Assembly: GCA_016776605.1 (NCBI GenBank)
Contig: JADHTB010000005.1
Location: 124,001-188,000, forward strand
Reading direction: 5' to 3'
Length of the DNA: 64,000 nt
Source of the DNA: Alphaproteobacteria bacterium
Lineage (GTDB): Bacteria; Pseudomonadota; Alphaproteobacteria; GCA-2731375
A program made the position numbers and the translations under genes. Below are positions 42,877 to 52,022 of the stretch, one piece after another. Position 1 is the stretch's first letter. Each line of letters opens with the position of its first letter. The notes beneath the pieces are model-generated. The model made no database searches. It had not been told where the DNA came from and worked only from the letters and a program-made list of their open reading frames with translations.

Positions 42877-43365
42877 ATGGAAGAGCTGCAACAAGGCAAC
42901 CTGGCGCGCCGAAAATTTTTGTGCGTGGTGGATGACTCCCCCGAGTGTCGACTGGCCCTGCGCTTTGCCTTTCGCCGGGCGGCGCGAACGGGCGGCGGCG
43001 TGGTTTTACTGTACGTGATTGAACCTGCCGATTTTCAGCATTGGGTGGCGGTGGAAAACCTGATGCGCGAAGAGGCACGGGAAGCGGCCGAGGAAATTCT
43101 GCAAACCCTGGCTGATGAAGTCAGCCAATGGTCGGGGATCATGCCGGAATTTGCCATTCGCGAAGGCCGCAGCCAGGACGAAGTTATTGCGTTGCTGGAG
43201 GCCGAGCCGGAAATTCGCCTGCTGGTGCTGGGCGCCTCGGCCGAGAATGAGGGCCCCGGCCCCCTGGTCAGTGCCCTGGCCGGCCCCATGTCAGCGAATA
43301 TGCTGGTGCCGGTCACCGTGGTGCCGGGTAATTTAAGCATCGCGCAAATTGACGAAATTACCTGA
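42877..43365 (+). CDS. Universal stress protein (UspA family)
   Basis: A 162-residue UspA-like protein. The family's FLCVVDDSPECRLALRFAFRRA opening has D and S where nucleotide-binding members have them, and LLVLGASAENEGPGPLVSALAGPMSANMLVPVTVVPG resembles the G-x2-G-x9-G-S/T loop, though the exact ATP-binding pattern is not clean. The ATG at 42877 has GAGGG nearby; an upstream TTG was rejected. Gene context gives no pathway. A palindromic element follows 12 bases later. Confidence 0.88.
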   Translation: MEELQQGNLARRKFLCVVDDSPECRLALRFAFRRAARTGGGVVLLYVIEPADFQHWVAVENLMREEAREAAEEILQTLADEVSQWSGIMPEFAIREGRSQDEVIALLEAEPEIRLLVLGASAENEGPGPLVSALAGPMSANMLVPVTVVPGNLSIAQIDEIT

Positions 43366-43377
43366 TTCGGATTTGCT

Positions 43378-43482
43378 CTAGAGCAATTCCGAATTAATGA
43401 GAATCGCGAAGCGATTCTAAGTGATTGGAAAAATTGCTCTAATTTTAAAGACCTGAGCATTTTCAGAATGAAAATGCTCTAG
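43378..43482. repeat. Two-hairpin palindromic element, type 1, copy C
   Basis: A complete 105-bp copy and the best preserved. CTAG bounds both ends. Hairpin 1: AGAGCAATTCC ... GGAAAAATTGCTCT with inner stem GAATCGC-gaa-GCGATTC; hairpin 2: GAGCATTTTC-agaat-GAAAATGCTC. It lies between the ends of the convergent UspA and lytic transglycosylase genes. Its right-hand CTAG supplies the TAG stop codon of the transglycosylase gene. Confidence 0.9.
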
Positions 43483-44156
43483 CGCCGATGGACGGCGCGG
43501 CGGCGTTTGTAGGCAGCCTGCATCAACTGCATGCGCATATCGTCGGCCCTGCGCCGTTCCTTGTACCACAGACGCATTACCTTGATGCGATAGGGCTTGT
43601 TCAACGCCTTGGTGGCGGAATGATAATGGGCCACCGCCTGGGTCCAGGAACGATGTCGCAGGTACAAACGCCGCAGCAAACCGGCTGCATAGTCGATGTT
43701 GCTGGCGGGGCTCAGCGCCGCGTCCAGATCGGCGAAGGCGTCGGGGTGGTATTGCAGGTTCACCTGCATGCAGCCCACGTCAATATTGCGCACGCCCTGG
43801 GTCAGTAAAGCCCGAACGGCTGTTGCCGCCGCCGCCTGATCGGGAAAATGCCGCCCCTTGCCTTGCGCATAAACAGTCCAGGGCCAGGCAACAACTGCCT
43901 GCATCTCGGCCAGCCAGTGTCCGGTTTCCGCCAGCGCAATAGCCGCCAGCATCTCTGAGGGGATGCGATGACGCGCCTCCGCCGCGGCCACCATGTCGCG
44001 GCAATCCAGGCTCTCGGATGTCCCGTCTAGACGGATTTTTTGGCTATTTTCCGGCATTTGTGATTTTGTCCGCGCGGCGGCAGGTGGCGTGGCGGCACCC
44101 CACCACAACACCAACCCCAGCAGCAATGCCGGCGTTATGCCTCGCTTGATGACCAT
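43479..44156 (-). CDS. Lytic transglycosylase-like SLT-domain protein
   Basis: A 225-residue exported lysozyme-fold enzyme. It has a signal peptide (residues 1-28), then an SLT domain with catalytic Glu77 in AIALAETGH, VGCMQVNLQYHPDAF, the YAAGLLRRLY helix and AVAHYHSATK. Members cut peptidoglycan glycan strands to the 1,6-anhydro product. A basic tail (RRRADDMRMQLMQAAYKRRRAVHRR) ends at a TAG that lies inside the terminal CTAG of element C, so the original C-terminus may have been longer. ATG start. Confidence 0.88.
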   Translation of the reverse strand: MVIKRGITPALLLGLVLWWGAATPPAAARTKSQMPENSQKIRLDGTSESLDCRDMVAAAEARHRIPSEMLAAIALAETGHWLAEMQAVVAWPWTVYAQGKGRHFPDQAAAATAVRALLTQGVRNIDVGCMQVNLQYHPDAFADLDAALSPASNIDYAAGLLRRLYLRHRSWTQAVAHYHSATKALNKPYRIKVMRLWYKERRRADDMRMQLMQAAYKRRRAVHRR

Positions 44157-44231
44157 GACCCTATCTACCCCCGCGACCTTTTCCTACCCAGGATAGAACG
44201 CAAGAACCATGCCAGTTAGAGCAGTTTCGGG

Positions 44232-45134
44232 CTATTCGGCGGCGGCGCCCAGGCTTTCGAAGTAGGCCGAGGGCAGGCGGCAAACAGCCGCGATCACGGC
44301 TGTCATGGCCGCGCGGACGCGTTCCATGCCAGGCAAGGGAACCACCCGCACCTCGTCCATGTATAAGCGCCGATTGATCTCGATCTGCAGGACATGCACC
44401 CCGGCGCTGGGGCGGCCATAGTGATAAGTGGTAAAGCCCCCCGCATAAGGATTGTTATGCTGTACCCGGAAACCTAGACCGGACAAGGTGCGCTGGACGC
44501 AATCGGTCAATTCCGGGGCGCAGGTGGCGCCGAACCGGTCCCCCAGTACAATATCTGCGCGCTGATCGCGGCCACGGCCTACTGGCCCCAGACCGCTGAT
44601 CGAAGGCATGGAATGACAATCGATCAACAGGCAGTGACCGAACGCCAATTGGGCATCTTCGATCATCCGCGCCAGAGAATGATGATAGGGAAAATACACC
44701 CGGTTCAGCCGTTGCCGCACCTCGGCGAAGTCCAATTTTCCGCGATATATATCACGCCCGTCCGCGGCCAATCGGGGAATGGTGCCCAGGCCGCCCGCCA
44801 CCCGCAACGAGGTGGCGTTGATATGGCTGGGCAGGTCTTCAGCGAACATCTGAGGGTCGAGCTCCCACGGCTCCCGGTTCAGGTCCAGATAGGCACGGGC
44901 ATAGGCAGCCTTTAACAAGGGCGCGCCATGGTCAGGCGCGGCGGCGAACAACTCATCGACGAAATTATCGGCGGTGCGGCGTAATAACAATTCCGGCAGA
45001 GTGGTCGCTGCCATCAGATCGTCCGGATAATATTGGCCGCTGTGGGGCGAGGCAAAAACAACGGGCGCCAATTGTCTAGCCGGTCCGGTCACGGTGAACG
45101 GCGGTGGCGAGGCCTCTACATTACCCATCGTCAT
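44232..45134 (-). CDS. N-formylglutamate amidohydrolase family protein
   Basis: A 300-residue member of the FGase/HutG-like metallo-amidohydrolase family. The FASPHSGQYYPDDL motif near the N-terminus, the DCHSMPS central motif and the terminal EINRRLYMDE stretch contain the metal and substrate residues. In alphaproteobacteria this family often sits next to cpdR, as here, rather than in a histidine-degradation operon, so it may act on another N-formyl or related substrate. Two ATGs six bases apart are possible starts. Confidence 0.88.
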   Translation of the reverse strand: MTMGNVEASPPPFTVTGPARQLAPVVFASPHSGQYYPDDLMAATTLPELLLRRTADNFVDELFAAAPDHGAPLLKAAYARAYLDLNREPWELDPQMFAEDLPSHINATSLRVAGGLGTIPRLAADGRDIYRGKLDFAEVRQRLNRVYFPYHHSLARMIEDAQLAFGHCLLIDCHSMPSISGLGPVGRGRDQRADIVLGDRFGATCAPELTDCVQRTLSGLGFRVQHNNPYAGGFTTYHYGRPSAGVHVLQIEINRRLYMDEVRVVPLPGMERVRAAMTAVIAAVCRLPSAYFESLGAAAE

Positions 45135-45417
45135 CCACCAGCCCCCATCCGGTAGTCAGGTATCCGAGATCGCATTCAAGACGTCCGGCGTGTCAAATTT
45201 GGTCAACCCAACCGAAGTCCAGATTAGGATGCTAGCACGTGGAGAGGCGGAAACCATAGGGGTAGGATCGGTAAATTCGCGGCATAAAAAAAATTATTAA
45301 TTGTTTACCCGGCGTATCTTTACTCTTTGCTAGGCATGTCCGACTATCGTTCGCGCATGTCGGGGCGTCGGGTTAGGCCTCGGATGGTCGAGAGACGGGC
45401 GGATATTGAGGATATCG

Positions 45418-45777
45418 ATGGCGAAAATTCTTTTAGCGGAAGACGACGATTCCATGCGGCATTTTCTAGGCCGTGCCCTGGAACGCGCCGGCCATGAGGT
45501 ATTTTCCGTAAGCCAGGGCGATGAGGCTTTGCCGGTTCTGGCGGAAGGCCGATTTGATTTGCTGTTGGCGGATATCGTGATGCCGGAAATGGATGGCATC
45601 GAATTGGCCCGCCGCGCCGTGGCGGTGGACCCGGCCATCCGTGTCATGTTCATCACCGGCTTTGCCGCCGTGGCCCTGCGCAATCGGCAAACCTCCCGCT
45701 CCGACGCGAAAGTCCTCTCGAAGCCCTTCCATTTGCGGGATTTGGTCGACGAAATTGACAAGACCCTGGCGGCTTAA
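45418..45777 (+). CDS. cpdR: Response regulator CpdR
   Basis: A 119-residue stand-alone receiver domain. KILLAEDDDSMRHFLGRALERAGHEV matches CpdR closely; the phosphoacceptor is Asp52 in LLADIVMPEMDG, with acidic Asp9/Asp10, Thr-equivalent in FITGFAAV and Lys in VLSKPF. In Caulobacter, unphosphorylated CpdR directs ClpXP to substrates at the cell pole and is controlled by the CckA-ChpT phosphorelay; the same role is inferred here. The ATG has GAGGA six bases upstream. The AT-rich stretch near 45290-45310 is the probable promoter region. Confidence 0.93.
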   Translation: MAKILLAEDDDSMRHFLGRALERAGHEVFSVSQGDEALPVLAEGRFDLLLADIVMPEMDGIELARRAVAVDPAIRVMFITGFAAVALRNRQTSRSDAKVLSKPFHLRDLVDEIDKTLAA

Positions 45778-45786
45778 CCGGCGGAC

Positions 45787-46881
45787 TCACAGGCGCTTTT
45801 TTACCTCGCTGGCGATATCCATGAAGGCCTTCGCCTGCGGTGAGTCCGGATATGCCGCCGCAATGGGCGTGCCCGCATCAGAGGTCTCGCGCAGGCTGAT
45901 ATGCAGGGGAATTTCGCCCAGAAAATCACAGCCCAGTTCGGCGGCGGTCTCGCGCGCGCCGCCATGGCCAAAAATTTCAGCACGGTGGCCGCAACTGGGA
46001 CAATGATAATAGCTCATATTCTCGATCATCCCCATGACCGGCACGTCTGTTTGACGGAACATATTCAACCCCTTGCGGGCATCGATCAGGGCAATATCCT
46101 GGGGGGTGGAGACGATGATGGCGCCCACCAGGGGCACCTTTTGCGCCATGGTCAACTGAGCGTCGCCCGTACCGGGGGGCATATCAACCAACAATATGTC
46201 CAGCTCGCCCCATTTCACGTCGCCCAGCAATTGTTCCAGCGCCCCCATCACCATGGGCCCGCGCCAGATGGTCGGCTGGTCCGGGTCAACCAGGAAACCA
46301 ATGGACATGCAGACCACCCCATGACCCTGCATGGTTTCTAATTTATCGCCGTCGGAGCGGGGCTGGCCCGAGATCCCCAACATGCGCGGCATGGAGGGGC
46401 CATAGATATCCGCGTCCAGAATGCCGACCTTCAGGCCCAGGCGATGCAGGGATACCGCCAGATTGACGGTAACCGTGGATTTGCCCACACCGCCCTTTCC
46501 GGAGGCCACGGCGACCACCGCCTTGATCCCCGGCAGTTCCATTTTTTGATTGCCGGCGCTGCCATGACGGCCAATTCTTGGCGCCTGCCCCCCCGGTTGT
46601 TGTTGCGGTTGTTGTTGCGGCGCTGGGGCAGCGCGTTCGGCGGTCAACACGGCGGTGACTGATAGGGCGCCAGGCAGGCCCGCGACTACCTGCTCGCAAG
46701 CCCGGCGCAGGCTCTCCATCTCCGGCGCGCGCTCCGGCTCGATTTCGATGGAGAACGCCACATTCCCGTCGCGCACGGCCAGGCCGGTGATCATGCCCAG
46801 GTCCACCACATTGCCGTCACGGGCCGGATCGCCGATCCGCCGCAGCGCCTCTAAAACATCGTCTTCACTGACCCGCGCCAT
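45787..46881 (-). CDS. apbC: Mrp/NBP35-family iron-sulfur cluster carrier ATPase
   Basis: A 364-residue P-loop protein of the Mrp/ApbC family, which carries Fe-S clusters to apoproteins. An N-terminal MIP18-like (DUF59) domain (residues 1-85) precedes a Gln/Pro-rich linker (QQQPQQQPGG) and the ATPase domain with the deviant P-loop SGKGGVGKST, the switch DADIYGPS and a cluster-binding CPSC pair. ATG start. It is convergent with cpdR, nine bases between the stops, and divergent from hflK. Confidence 0.92.
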   Translation of the reverse strand: MARVSEDDVLEALRRIGDPARDGNVVDLGMITGLAVRDGNVAFSIEIEPERAPEMESLRRACEQVVAGLPGALSVTAVLTAERAAPAPQQQPQQQPGGQAPRIGRHGSAGNQKMELPGIKAVVAVASGKGGVGKSTVTVNLAVSLHRLGLKVGILDADIYGPSMPRMLGISGQPRSDGDKLETMQGHGVVCMSIGFLVDPDQPTIWRGPMVMGALEQLLGDVKWGELDILLVDMPPGTGDAQLTMAQKVPLVGAIIVSTPQDIALIDARKGLNMFRQTDVPVMGMIENMSYYHCPSCGHRAEIFGHGGARETAAELGCDFLGEIPLHISLRETSDAGTPIAAAYPDSPQAKAFMDIASEVKKRL

Positions 46882-47044
46882 TACCTATGCTCCCCAAATA
46901 TCAAGCCCAACGGGCACTCATTGCACCCAGCGCCATAAGGTGCCATATAACGCGTTAGCAGGCTGCGGCAAAGCGTCACGGTCGGTGTTTCGCAAGTACG
47001 TTTTGACTGCATCATTATTCTGACAATCTAGGATTGGAAATTTC

Positions 47045-48148
47045 ATGCCGTGGAGCAATCAAGGCGGTGGCGGTGGCGGTGGCGATGGTGGCCGGGGACC
47101 ATGGGGTCAGGGCGGTGGCCAACAGCCGCCAAATCTGGAAGAGCTGTTGCGCAAAGGCCAGGACCGCTTCAGGGGCGCCCTGCCGGGCGGGCGCTGGGGC
47201 GGCCGGGGTGTGTTCCTGATTATCCTGGTTCTGATCGCAGCCTGGATGGCATCTGGCTTTTACCGGGTTGGTCCCGACGAACAGGGCGTGGTGCTTCGCT
47301 TTGGTAAATTTACCGGTTCCACATCGCCTGGCCTGCGCTATCACCTGCCCACGCCCATTGAAACCGCGTTGACGCCGAAAGTAACGCGCGTCAATAGGGT
47401 TGAAGTCGGATTTCAAAGTTCGGGCGATTTCGGCCGTTCCTCGGCTCTGCGCAATCTGCCGGAAGAAAGCCTGATGTTGACCGGCGACGAGAATATCGTC
47501 GACATCAACTTCACGGTGCTGTGGCAAATCAGCAATGCCGGACATTTCCTGTTCAATATCCAAAGGCCGGAAAATACCGTCAAGGCGGTGGCTGAAAGCG
47601 TCATGCGCGAGGTTGTTGGCGGCTCGAAAATCAACACCGTCCTGACCGAAGGCCGGAACGAGGTTGAGCGGCAGACCTTGGATTTGATGCAAAGTACCCT
47701 GGATGAATACAAGGCTGGCATCGTTATCACCCAGGTTAAACTGGCCAAGGCCGATCCGCCGTCAGCGGTGATCGACGCCTTCCGCGATGTGCAGGCGGCC
47801 CGCGCCGACGAGGAGCGTCTGGTGAATGAAGCCCAGGCCTATTCCAATGATATTCTGCCCCGCGCCCGTGGCGAGTCGGAGCGCATCCGCCAGGAAGCCG
47901 AGGGCTATCAGAAACAGACCGTGGCCCAGGCCGAGGGTGAAGTATCCCGCTATCTGGCCGTTCAACGGGAATATAAATTGGCCCCCTCGGTCACCCGCAC
48001 GCGGCTGTATCTGGAGACCATGGAAACTGTTCTGCAGGGCACCACTAAGATCGTGATCGACAATAAAGGCGGCAGCCAGGGGGTCCTACCCTATCTGCCA
48101 TTGCCGGAATTGCAGGGCCGGACAGGCCAAAAAGCGGAGACCAAGTGA
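47045..48148 (+). CDS. hflK: FtsH protease modulator HflK
   Basis: A 367-residue SPFH/band 7 protein that with HflC forms the membrane complex around FtsH. The glycine-rich N-terminus (GGGGGGDGGRGPWGQGGG) is usual for HflK, one transmembrane helix spans about residues 55-75, and the SPFH domain runs to about 300, followed by a helical region with QAEGEVSRY. ATG start; TGATG overlap with hflC implies tight coupling. A promoter for hflKC is expected in the 163-bp gap from apbC. Confidence 0.95.
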   Translation: MPWSNQGGGGGGGDGGRGPWGQGGGQQPPNLEELLRKGQDRFRGALPGGRWGGRGVFLIILVLIAAWMASGFYRVGPDEQGVVLRFGKFTGSTSPGLRYHLPTPIETALTPKVTRVNRVEVGFQSSGDFGRSSALRNLPEESLMLTGDENIVDINFTVLWQISNAGHFLFNIQRPENTVKAVAESVMREVVGGSKINTVLTEGRNEVERQTLDLMQSTLDEYKAGIVITQVKLAKADPPSAVIDAFRDVQAARADEERLVNEAQAYSNDILPRARGESERIRQEAEGYQKQTVAQAEGEVSRYLAVQREYKLAPSVTRTRLYLETMETVLQGTTKIVIDNKGGSQGVLPYLPLPELQGRTGQKAETK

Positions 48149-49038
48149 TGAACAGGAATGTCGCAACAATATTGGCAATCATCCTGGTTGGTTTGGGTGT
48201 CGTCGGCTACGGCAGTGTATTTTCCGTACATGAAACCCAACAGGCCTTGGTGCTGCAATTTGGCAACCCGATAAAAGCCGTTCAGGTTTCGGGTTTGCAT
48301 TTCAAAACGCCGTTCCTGCAAAACGTGCAGTACATGGAAAAACGGATCTTGGATTTTGACGCGCCACCGGTCGAAGCCGTGGCGTCGGATAAGAAGCGGA
48401 TCGTGGTTGACGCCTACGCACGCTTCCGCATTGTCGATCCTTTGAAATTCTACCAGACCGTCAACAATGAAGTTACGGCCCGTAATCGGCTGGCTCCCAT
48501 GGTGAACTCCAGCCTGCGAAACGTTATTGGCCGGGTGCCATTCGAAACCATGTTGTCCGGCAAGCGCGCCAAACTGATGCACGAAATCCGCGGCCTGGTG
48601 AACCTCGAAGCCCTGAAGATGGGCATCGAAATTGTCGACGTACGGATCAAACGCGCTGATCTGCCGGCCGCTAACAGCCAGGCGGTTTATGACCGGATGC
48701 GGGCGGAACGAAAACGTATCGCCACGGAAATCAGGGCCGAAGGCGCGGAACGCAGCCAGAAGATCACTGCCGACGCGGATCGTCAGCGCACCATTTTGCT
48801 GGCCAATGCGCAAAAATTGTCCGAGATTATTCGTGGTGAAGGCGAGGCCCTGCGCAATAAAACCTTCGCCGATGCGTACAAGCGGGATCCGGAATTCTTT
48901 GTTTTCTACCGTTCCCTGCAAGCCTACCGGACCGCCCTGCAATCGGACGACACCACCATGGTCCTGTCACCGAACAGCGATTTCTTCAAATACTTCGGCG
49001 ACAGCATGGGACGCTCGGCTGAGGACGCGGCAAAGTAA
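48148..49038 (+). CDS. hflC: FtsH protease modulator HflC
   Basis: A 296-residue partner of HflK. One N-terminal transmembrane helix (about 6-25), an SPFH domain with FSVHETQQALVLQFGNPIK, and the RAEGAERSQKITADADRQRT helix with the following YRSLQAYRTAL are characteristic. The complex tunes FtsH access to membrane substrates. ATG 48148 overlaps the hflK stop. A DUF2065 gene follows 51 bases later, as in other proteobacteria. Confidence 0.95.
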   Translation: MNRNVATILAIILVGLGVVGYGSVFSVHETQQALVLQFGNPIKAVQVSGLHFKTPFLQNVQYMEKRILDFDAPPVEAVASDKKRIVVDAYARFRIVDPLKFYQTVNNEVTARNRLAPMVNSSLRNVIGRVPFETMLSGKRAKLMHEIRGLVNLEALKMGIEIVDVRIKRADLPAANSQAVYDRMRAERKRIATEIRAEGAERSQKITADADRQRTILLANAQKLSEIIRGEGEALRNKTFADAYKRDPEFFVFYRSLQAYRTALQSDDTTMVLSPNSDFFKYFGDSMGRSAEDAAK

Positions 49039-49089
49039 TAAGGCCCCGTATCCAATAGCCGGTGCCCTCTATTCGGAGACTCGGGCGTC

Positions 49090-49281
49090 ATGATCGACCT
49101 GTTCGTGGTACTGGGCCTGATCCTGGTCCTGGAAGGCGGGTTGTATGCTGCCTTTCCGGCCGGCATGAAGCGCATGATGACGGTGATGATCCAACAGCCC
49201 GACGATGTCTTGCGCCTCAGCGGCCTGGGCGCGGCGACCCTTGGGGTCGGTATAATCTGGATCGTGAAAACCTTTTTATAG
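49090..49281 (+). CDS. DUF2065 family small membrane protein
   Basis: A 63-residue protein with two hydrophobic helices (residues 3-23 and 43-61) joined by MKRMMTVMIQQPDDVLR. This matches DUF2065, which is regularly found between hflC and degP or purA. Unknown function; the position suggests a link with the FtsH-HflKC system. ATG start. A hairpin-forming and repeat-bearing leader separates it from degP. Confidence 0.9.
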   Translation: MIDLFVVLGLILVLEGGLYAAFPAGMKRMMTVMIQQPDDVLRLSGLGAATLGVGIIWIVKTFL

Positions 49282-49341
49282 CCGGCGCTCCGGTTCCAAC
49301 CGGCACGCTTGTTGTTCAAATGCGGCCTTGTTTTCACCGTT

Positions 49342-49373
49342 AAGTGATCCACAATTTAAGTGATCCACAATTT
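49342..49373. repeat. Perfect 16-bp tandem duplication
   Basis: Two head-to-tail copies of AAGTGATCCACAATTT with no mismatch and no spacer, upstream of degP (from 61 bases after the DUF2065 stop). The perfect identity suggests a recent duplication. Confidence 0.85.
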
Positions 49374-49540
49374 ATGGCAAATTTAGAAATTTTTACTGCT
49401 GCCATGGTTTTGTCACATTCGCTTCCGAGATTACGGGTCTGTTGCCAACACGGCGAATGATTTGTCCTGGTTCACTTGCAGGCCGTCATGTTTGGCAATA
49501 CCTCTTAGGCCAACGGATCAGGCCATTGAATCTTGAATTT

Positions 49541-49567
49541 GGCAGGGACGGCAATGCCGTCTCTGCC
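49541..49567 (+). terminator. Stem-loop in the degP leader
   Basis: GGCAGGGACGGC-aat-GCCGTCTCTGCC: a 12-pair stem with one G-U pair, followed by GCCTTTT. It fits an intrinsic terminator or a leader hairpin just before the degP ribosome site (AAGGGAG, nine bases from the GTG). Because it lies 23 bases from the degP start it could also regulate translation. Confidence 0.5.
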
Positions 49568-49590
49568 GCCTTTTACAAGGGAGAAAATAC

Positions 49591-51117
49591 GTGATCGGCA
49601 TTTTACCCAATCGCTGGACCACCCCCGTCACCACTTCCATGGCTGCCACGGCCGCGACCATTGGGCTGCTGTTGCTGCCCGTAGCCGGACAGGCCCGTGG
49701 CGCCCCCGATAGTTTCGCTGATCTAGCCGCCAACCTATCGCCGGCAGTCGTCAACATTGCCACCACCCAGGTAATCAAAGGCAGCCCGGGCCGGCCCGAA
49801 TTCATGGTGCCCCCCGGCTCGCCATTCGAGGAATTCTTTAAGGAATTCCTGGAAAAGAACCGGCCGAAGAACAACGGCACCCGGCGTGCGACCTCGCTGG
49901 GTTCGGGCTTTATCATTGATGCCACCGGTCTGGTCGTCACCAACAACCATGTTATCGCCGAAGCAGACGAGATCAGCGTCCGCCTGTCCGATGGCACGCG
50001 CCTTGAGGCCAAACTGGTGGGGCGCGATATCAAAACCGACCTGGCCCTGTTGAAGGTAGAGCCGAAAGGCAAGCTGCCGGCCCTGAAATGGGGTAATTCG
50101 GAAAAGTCGCGGGTTGGCGATTGGGTGCTCGCAATTGGCAATCCGTTTGGCTTGGGCGGTACCGTCACGGCCGGTATAATTTCCGCCCGTGGCCGCGACA
50201 TCAATGCCGGGCCTTATGATGATTTCTTTCAGACCGATGCCGCCATCAACCGGGGTAATTCCGGTGGCCCATTGTTCAACATGAATGGCGAGGTCATTGG
50301 CATTAACACGGCGATTTATTCGCCGTCCGGCGGCAGCGTCGGTATCGGCTTCGCCATTCCCTCAACCCTGGCAAACCGGGTAATTAAACAACTGGCTGAA
50401 TTCGGCCGTACCCGGCGGGGTTGGCTGGGCGTCCGCATCCAAACCGTTACCGACGAAATCGCTGTTGGTTTGGGCCTGGAAAAGGCAGGTGGCGCCTTGG
50501 TTGCCGGCGTGGGCCCGGACGGTCCGGCAGGCAAGGCCGGCATCAAACAGGGTGACGTGATCTTGCGCTTTGATGGCAAGGAAGTAGGTGAAATGCGCTC
50601 ACTGCCCCGGATCGTCGCCGAAACGCACATCGGCAAGACGGTCAAGGTCGATGCCTGGCGCAAGGGCAAGCTCGTCACCCTGGAGGTCGCTATTGCCGAG
50701 ATGATGGAAAGCGATGAAAAACTTGCGCAGAGCGACGAAAACGCCAAGCCGGAGGTGGCCAACGATGTGAAGTTGTTGGGCATGCGCCTGTCCACCCTGA
50801 CGGACGAGGCGCGGACGACCTTCAAACTGAAAGAAGCCGCCAAAGGTGTTCTGGTGCTGGAAGTCGCGGCCGATAGCTCCGCCGCCAAATATGGCCTTCG
50901 CCCCGGTGATCTGATCGTTGAAGTACAACAGACCCCGGTTATGACGCCGGCCGATGTTGCCAAACAGATTGCGGAAATTCGCACGGCCAACAAGGCGCGC
51001 AAGTCAAAAAAGGTGAAGTCCGTATTGTTGTTGGTGCAACAAAGTAGCGGTAACCGGCGCTTTGTTGCGGTGCAGCTGGACGAAAAGGCGATGGAGGAAG
51101 ACAAGAAGAAGGAGTAA
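49591..51117 (+). CDS. degP: Do-family periplasmic serine protease DegP/HtrA
   Basis: A 508-residue periplasmic chaperone-protease. A signal peptide covers about residues 1-36, the trypsin-like domain has His120 (TNNHVI), Asp150 (DLALLK) and Ser224 (GNSGGP), and two PDZ domains follow (about 285-370 and 405-495). It degrades misfolded envelope proteins. GTG start with AAGGGAG nine bases upstream. It follows hflKC-DUF2065 on the same strand and converges with serB, four bases between the stops. The C-terminus is Lys/Glu-rich (EEDKKKE). Confidence 0.95.
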   Translation: MIGILPNRWTTPVTTSMAATAATIGLLLLPVAGQARGAPDSFADLAANLSPAVVNIATTQVIKGSPGRPEFMVPPGSPFEEFFKEFLEKNRPKNNGTRRATSLGSGFIIDATGLVVTNNHVIAEADEISVRLSDGTRLEAKLVGRDIKTDLALLKVEPKGKLPALKWGNSEKSRVGDWVLAIGNPFGLGGTVTAGIISARGRDINAGPYDDFFQTDAAINRGNSGGPLFNMNGEVIGINTAIYSPSGGSVGIGFAIPSTLANRVIKQLAEFGRTRRGWLGVRIQTVTDEIAVGLGLEKAGGALVAGVGPDGPAGKAGIKQGDVILRFDGKEVGEMRSLPRIVAETHIGKTVKVDAWRKGKLVTLEVAIAEMMESDEKLAQSDENAKPEVANDVKLLGMRLSTLTDEARTTFKLKEAAKGVLVLEVAADSSAAKYGLRPGDLIVEVQQTPVMTPADVAKQIAEIRTANKARKSKKVKSVLLLVQQSSGNRRFVAVQLDEKAMEEDKKKE

Positions 51118-51121
51118 TCCT

Positions 51122-51997
51122 TCAGCTTTGAATTTCCGCGGCCCTATAGCCTTGTAGATACAACAGAGCTGTCAGGTCGCCATGGTCGATCCGGGCCATG
51201 GCGGCCTGTGCCAGTACCGGTTTGGCGTGATAGGCAACACCCAGACCCGCCGCTTTGACCATTGCCAGATCATTGGCGCCATCACCTACCGCCAGGGTCG
51301 CCGAGGCGGCAAGATTTTGCTGCCGGGCGAGGGCATGCAGTGCCGCCAATTTTCCCGCGCTCCCCAGGATCGGCTCCGTCACCTGGCCGTCCAGACGTCC
51401 GTCGGTAAAGTGCAGCCGATTGGCCTGTTGGTAATCAAATCCAGCGGCCGCCGCGACCTTTTCCGTGAAAAAACTAAAGCCGCCGGAAACCAGCGCGGTA
51501 TAGGCGCCATGGGCGCGCATGGTGGCAACCAGTTGCCGCGCACCTGGATTAAGCCGGATGCGCCGGTCATAGACCGCTTGCAGATCAGCTTCCGTCAACC
51601 CGGCCAAAATTTTGGTCCGTTCACGTAGCGCCTCGGTAAAGCCGATCTCGCCGGCCATGGCTCTTTCAGTAATGGCGGCGACCGTAGCCTTCTGGCCCAA
51701 TACGTCAGCCATCTCGTCGATGCATTCGGCGCTGATGATGGTGGAATCCATATCCGCCAGCAGCAATTGCCGGCGCCGCGCCGGACCGTCCGGTTGGCAA
51801 AACAGATCCACGGGCGCCCCGGCCAGGGCCTGGCGCACCACTGGGTCATCTACCACGGCCGGGCCGGAAAACCGCAGATCGCAGGCCTGCCCAGCCGCCA
51901 GCCAATCCACCACCGTGCCCACGGGCATAACCGATAGCGCGATACGCACATGGTCGTCCGTCAATGGCTTCGCTATAAGGGTCAGAACCTGAGACAT
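51122..51997 (-). CDS. serB: Phosphoserine phosphatase SerB
   Basis: A 291-residue HAD phosphatase, last step of serine synthesis. Motif I is DMDSTII (LLADMDST), motif II is VSGGFSFF, and motif III is GDGANDLAMVKAAG. An N-terminal ACT-like region (residues 1-75) is usual in SerB. The ATG at 51997 overlaps the first ATG of the divergent miaA frame (shared CATG). Confidence 0.94.
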   Translation of the reverse strand: MSQVLTLIAKPLTDDHVRIALSVMPVGTVVDWLAAGQACDLRFSGPAVVDDPVVRQALAGAPVDLFCQPDGPARRRQLLLADMDSTIISAECIDEMADVLGQKATVAAITERAMAGEIGFTEALRERTKILAGLTEADLQAVYDRRIRLNPGARQLVATMRAHGAYTALVSGGFSFFTEKVAAAAGFDYQQANRLHFTDGRLDGQVTEPILGSAGKLAALHALARQQNLAASATLAVGDGANDLAMVKAAGLGVAYHAKPVLAQAAMARIDHGDLTALLYLQGYRAAEIQS

Positions 51998-52022
51998 GAT
52001 GGACCTTGAAAGACGCTACGGC

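Noticed and set aside
44215..44232. AGAGCAGTTTC after the transglycosylase and amidohydrolase genes, a possible fragment of the palindromic family
   Set aside because: Only about 11 bases match the start of copy H, and there is no second arm; chance is likely.
45294..45308. TTAT-N7-TTAC, possible CtrA site upstream of cpdR
   Set aside because: Both half-sites differ from TTAA, in an AT-rich run where such matches are expected by chance.
46921..46948. TTGCAC-N16-CCATAT, possible RpoH-type promoter for hflKC
   Set aside because: The -35 is a poor match and no transcript data exist; it cannot be separated from chance.
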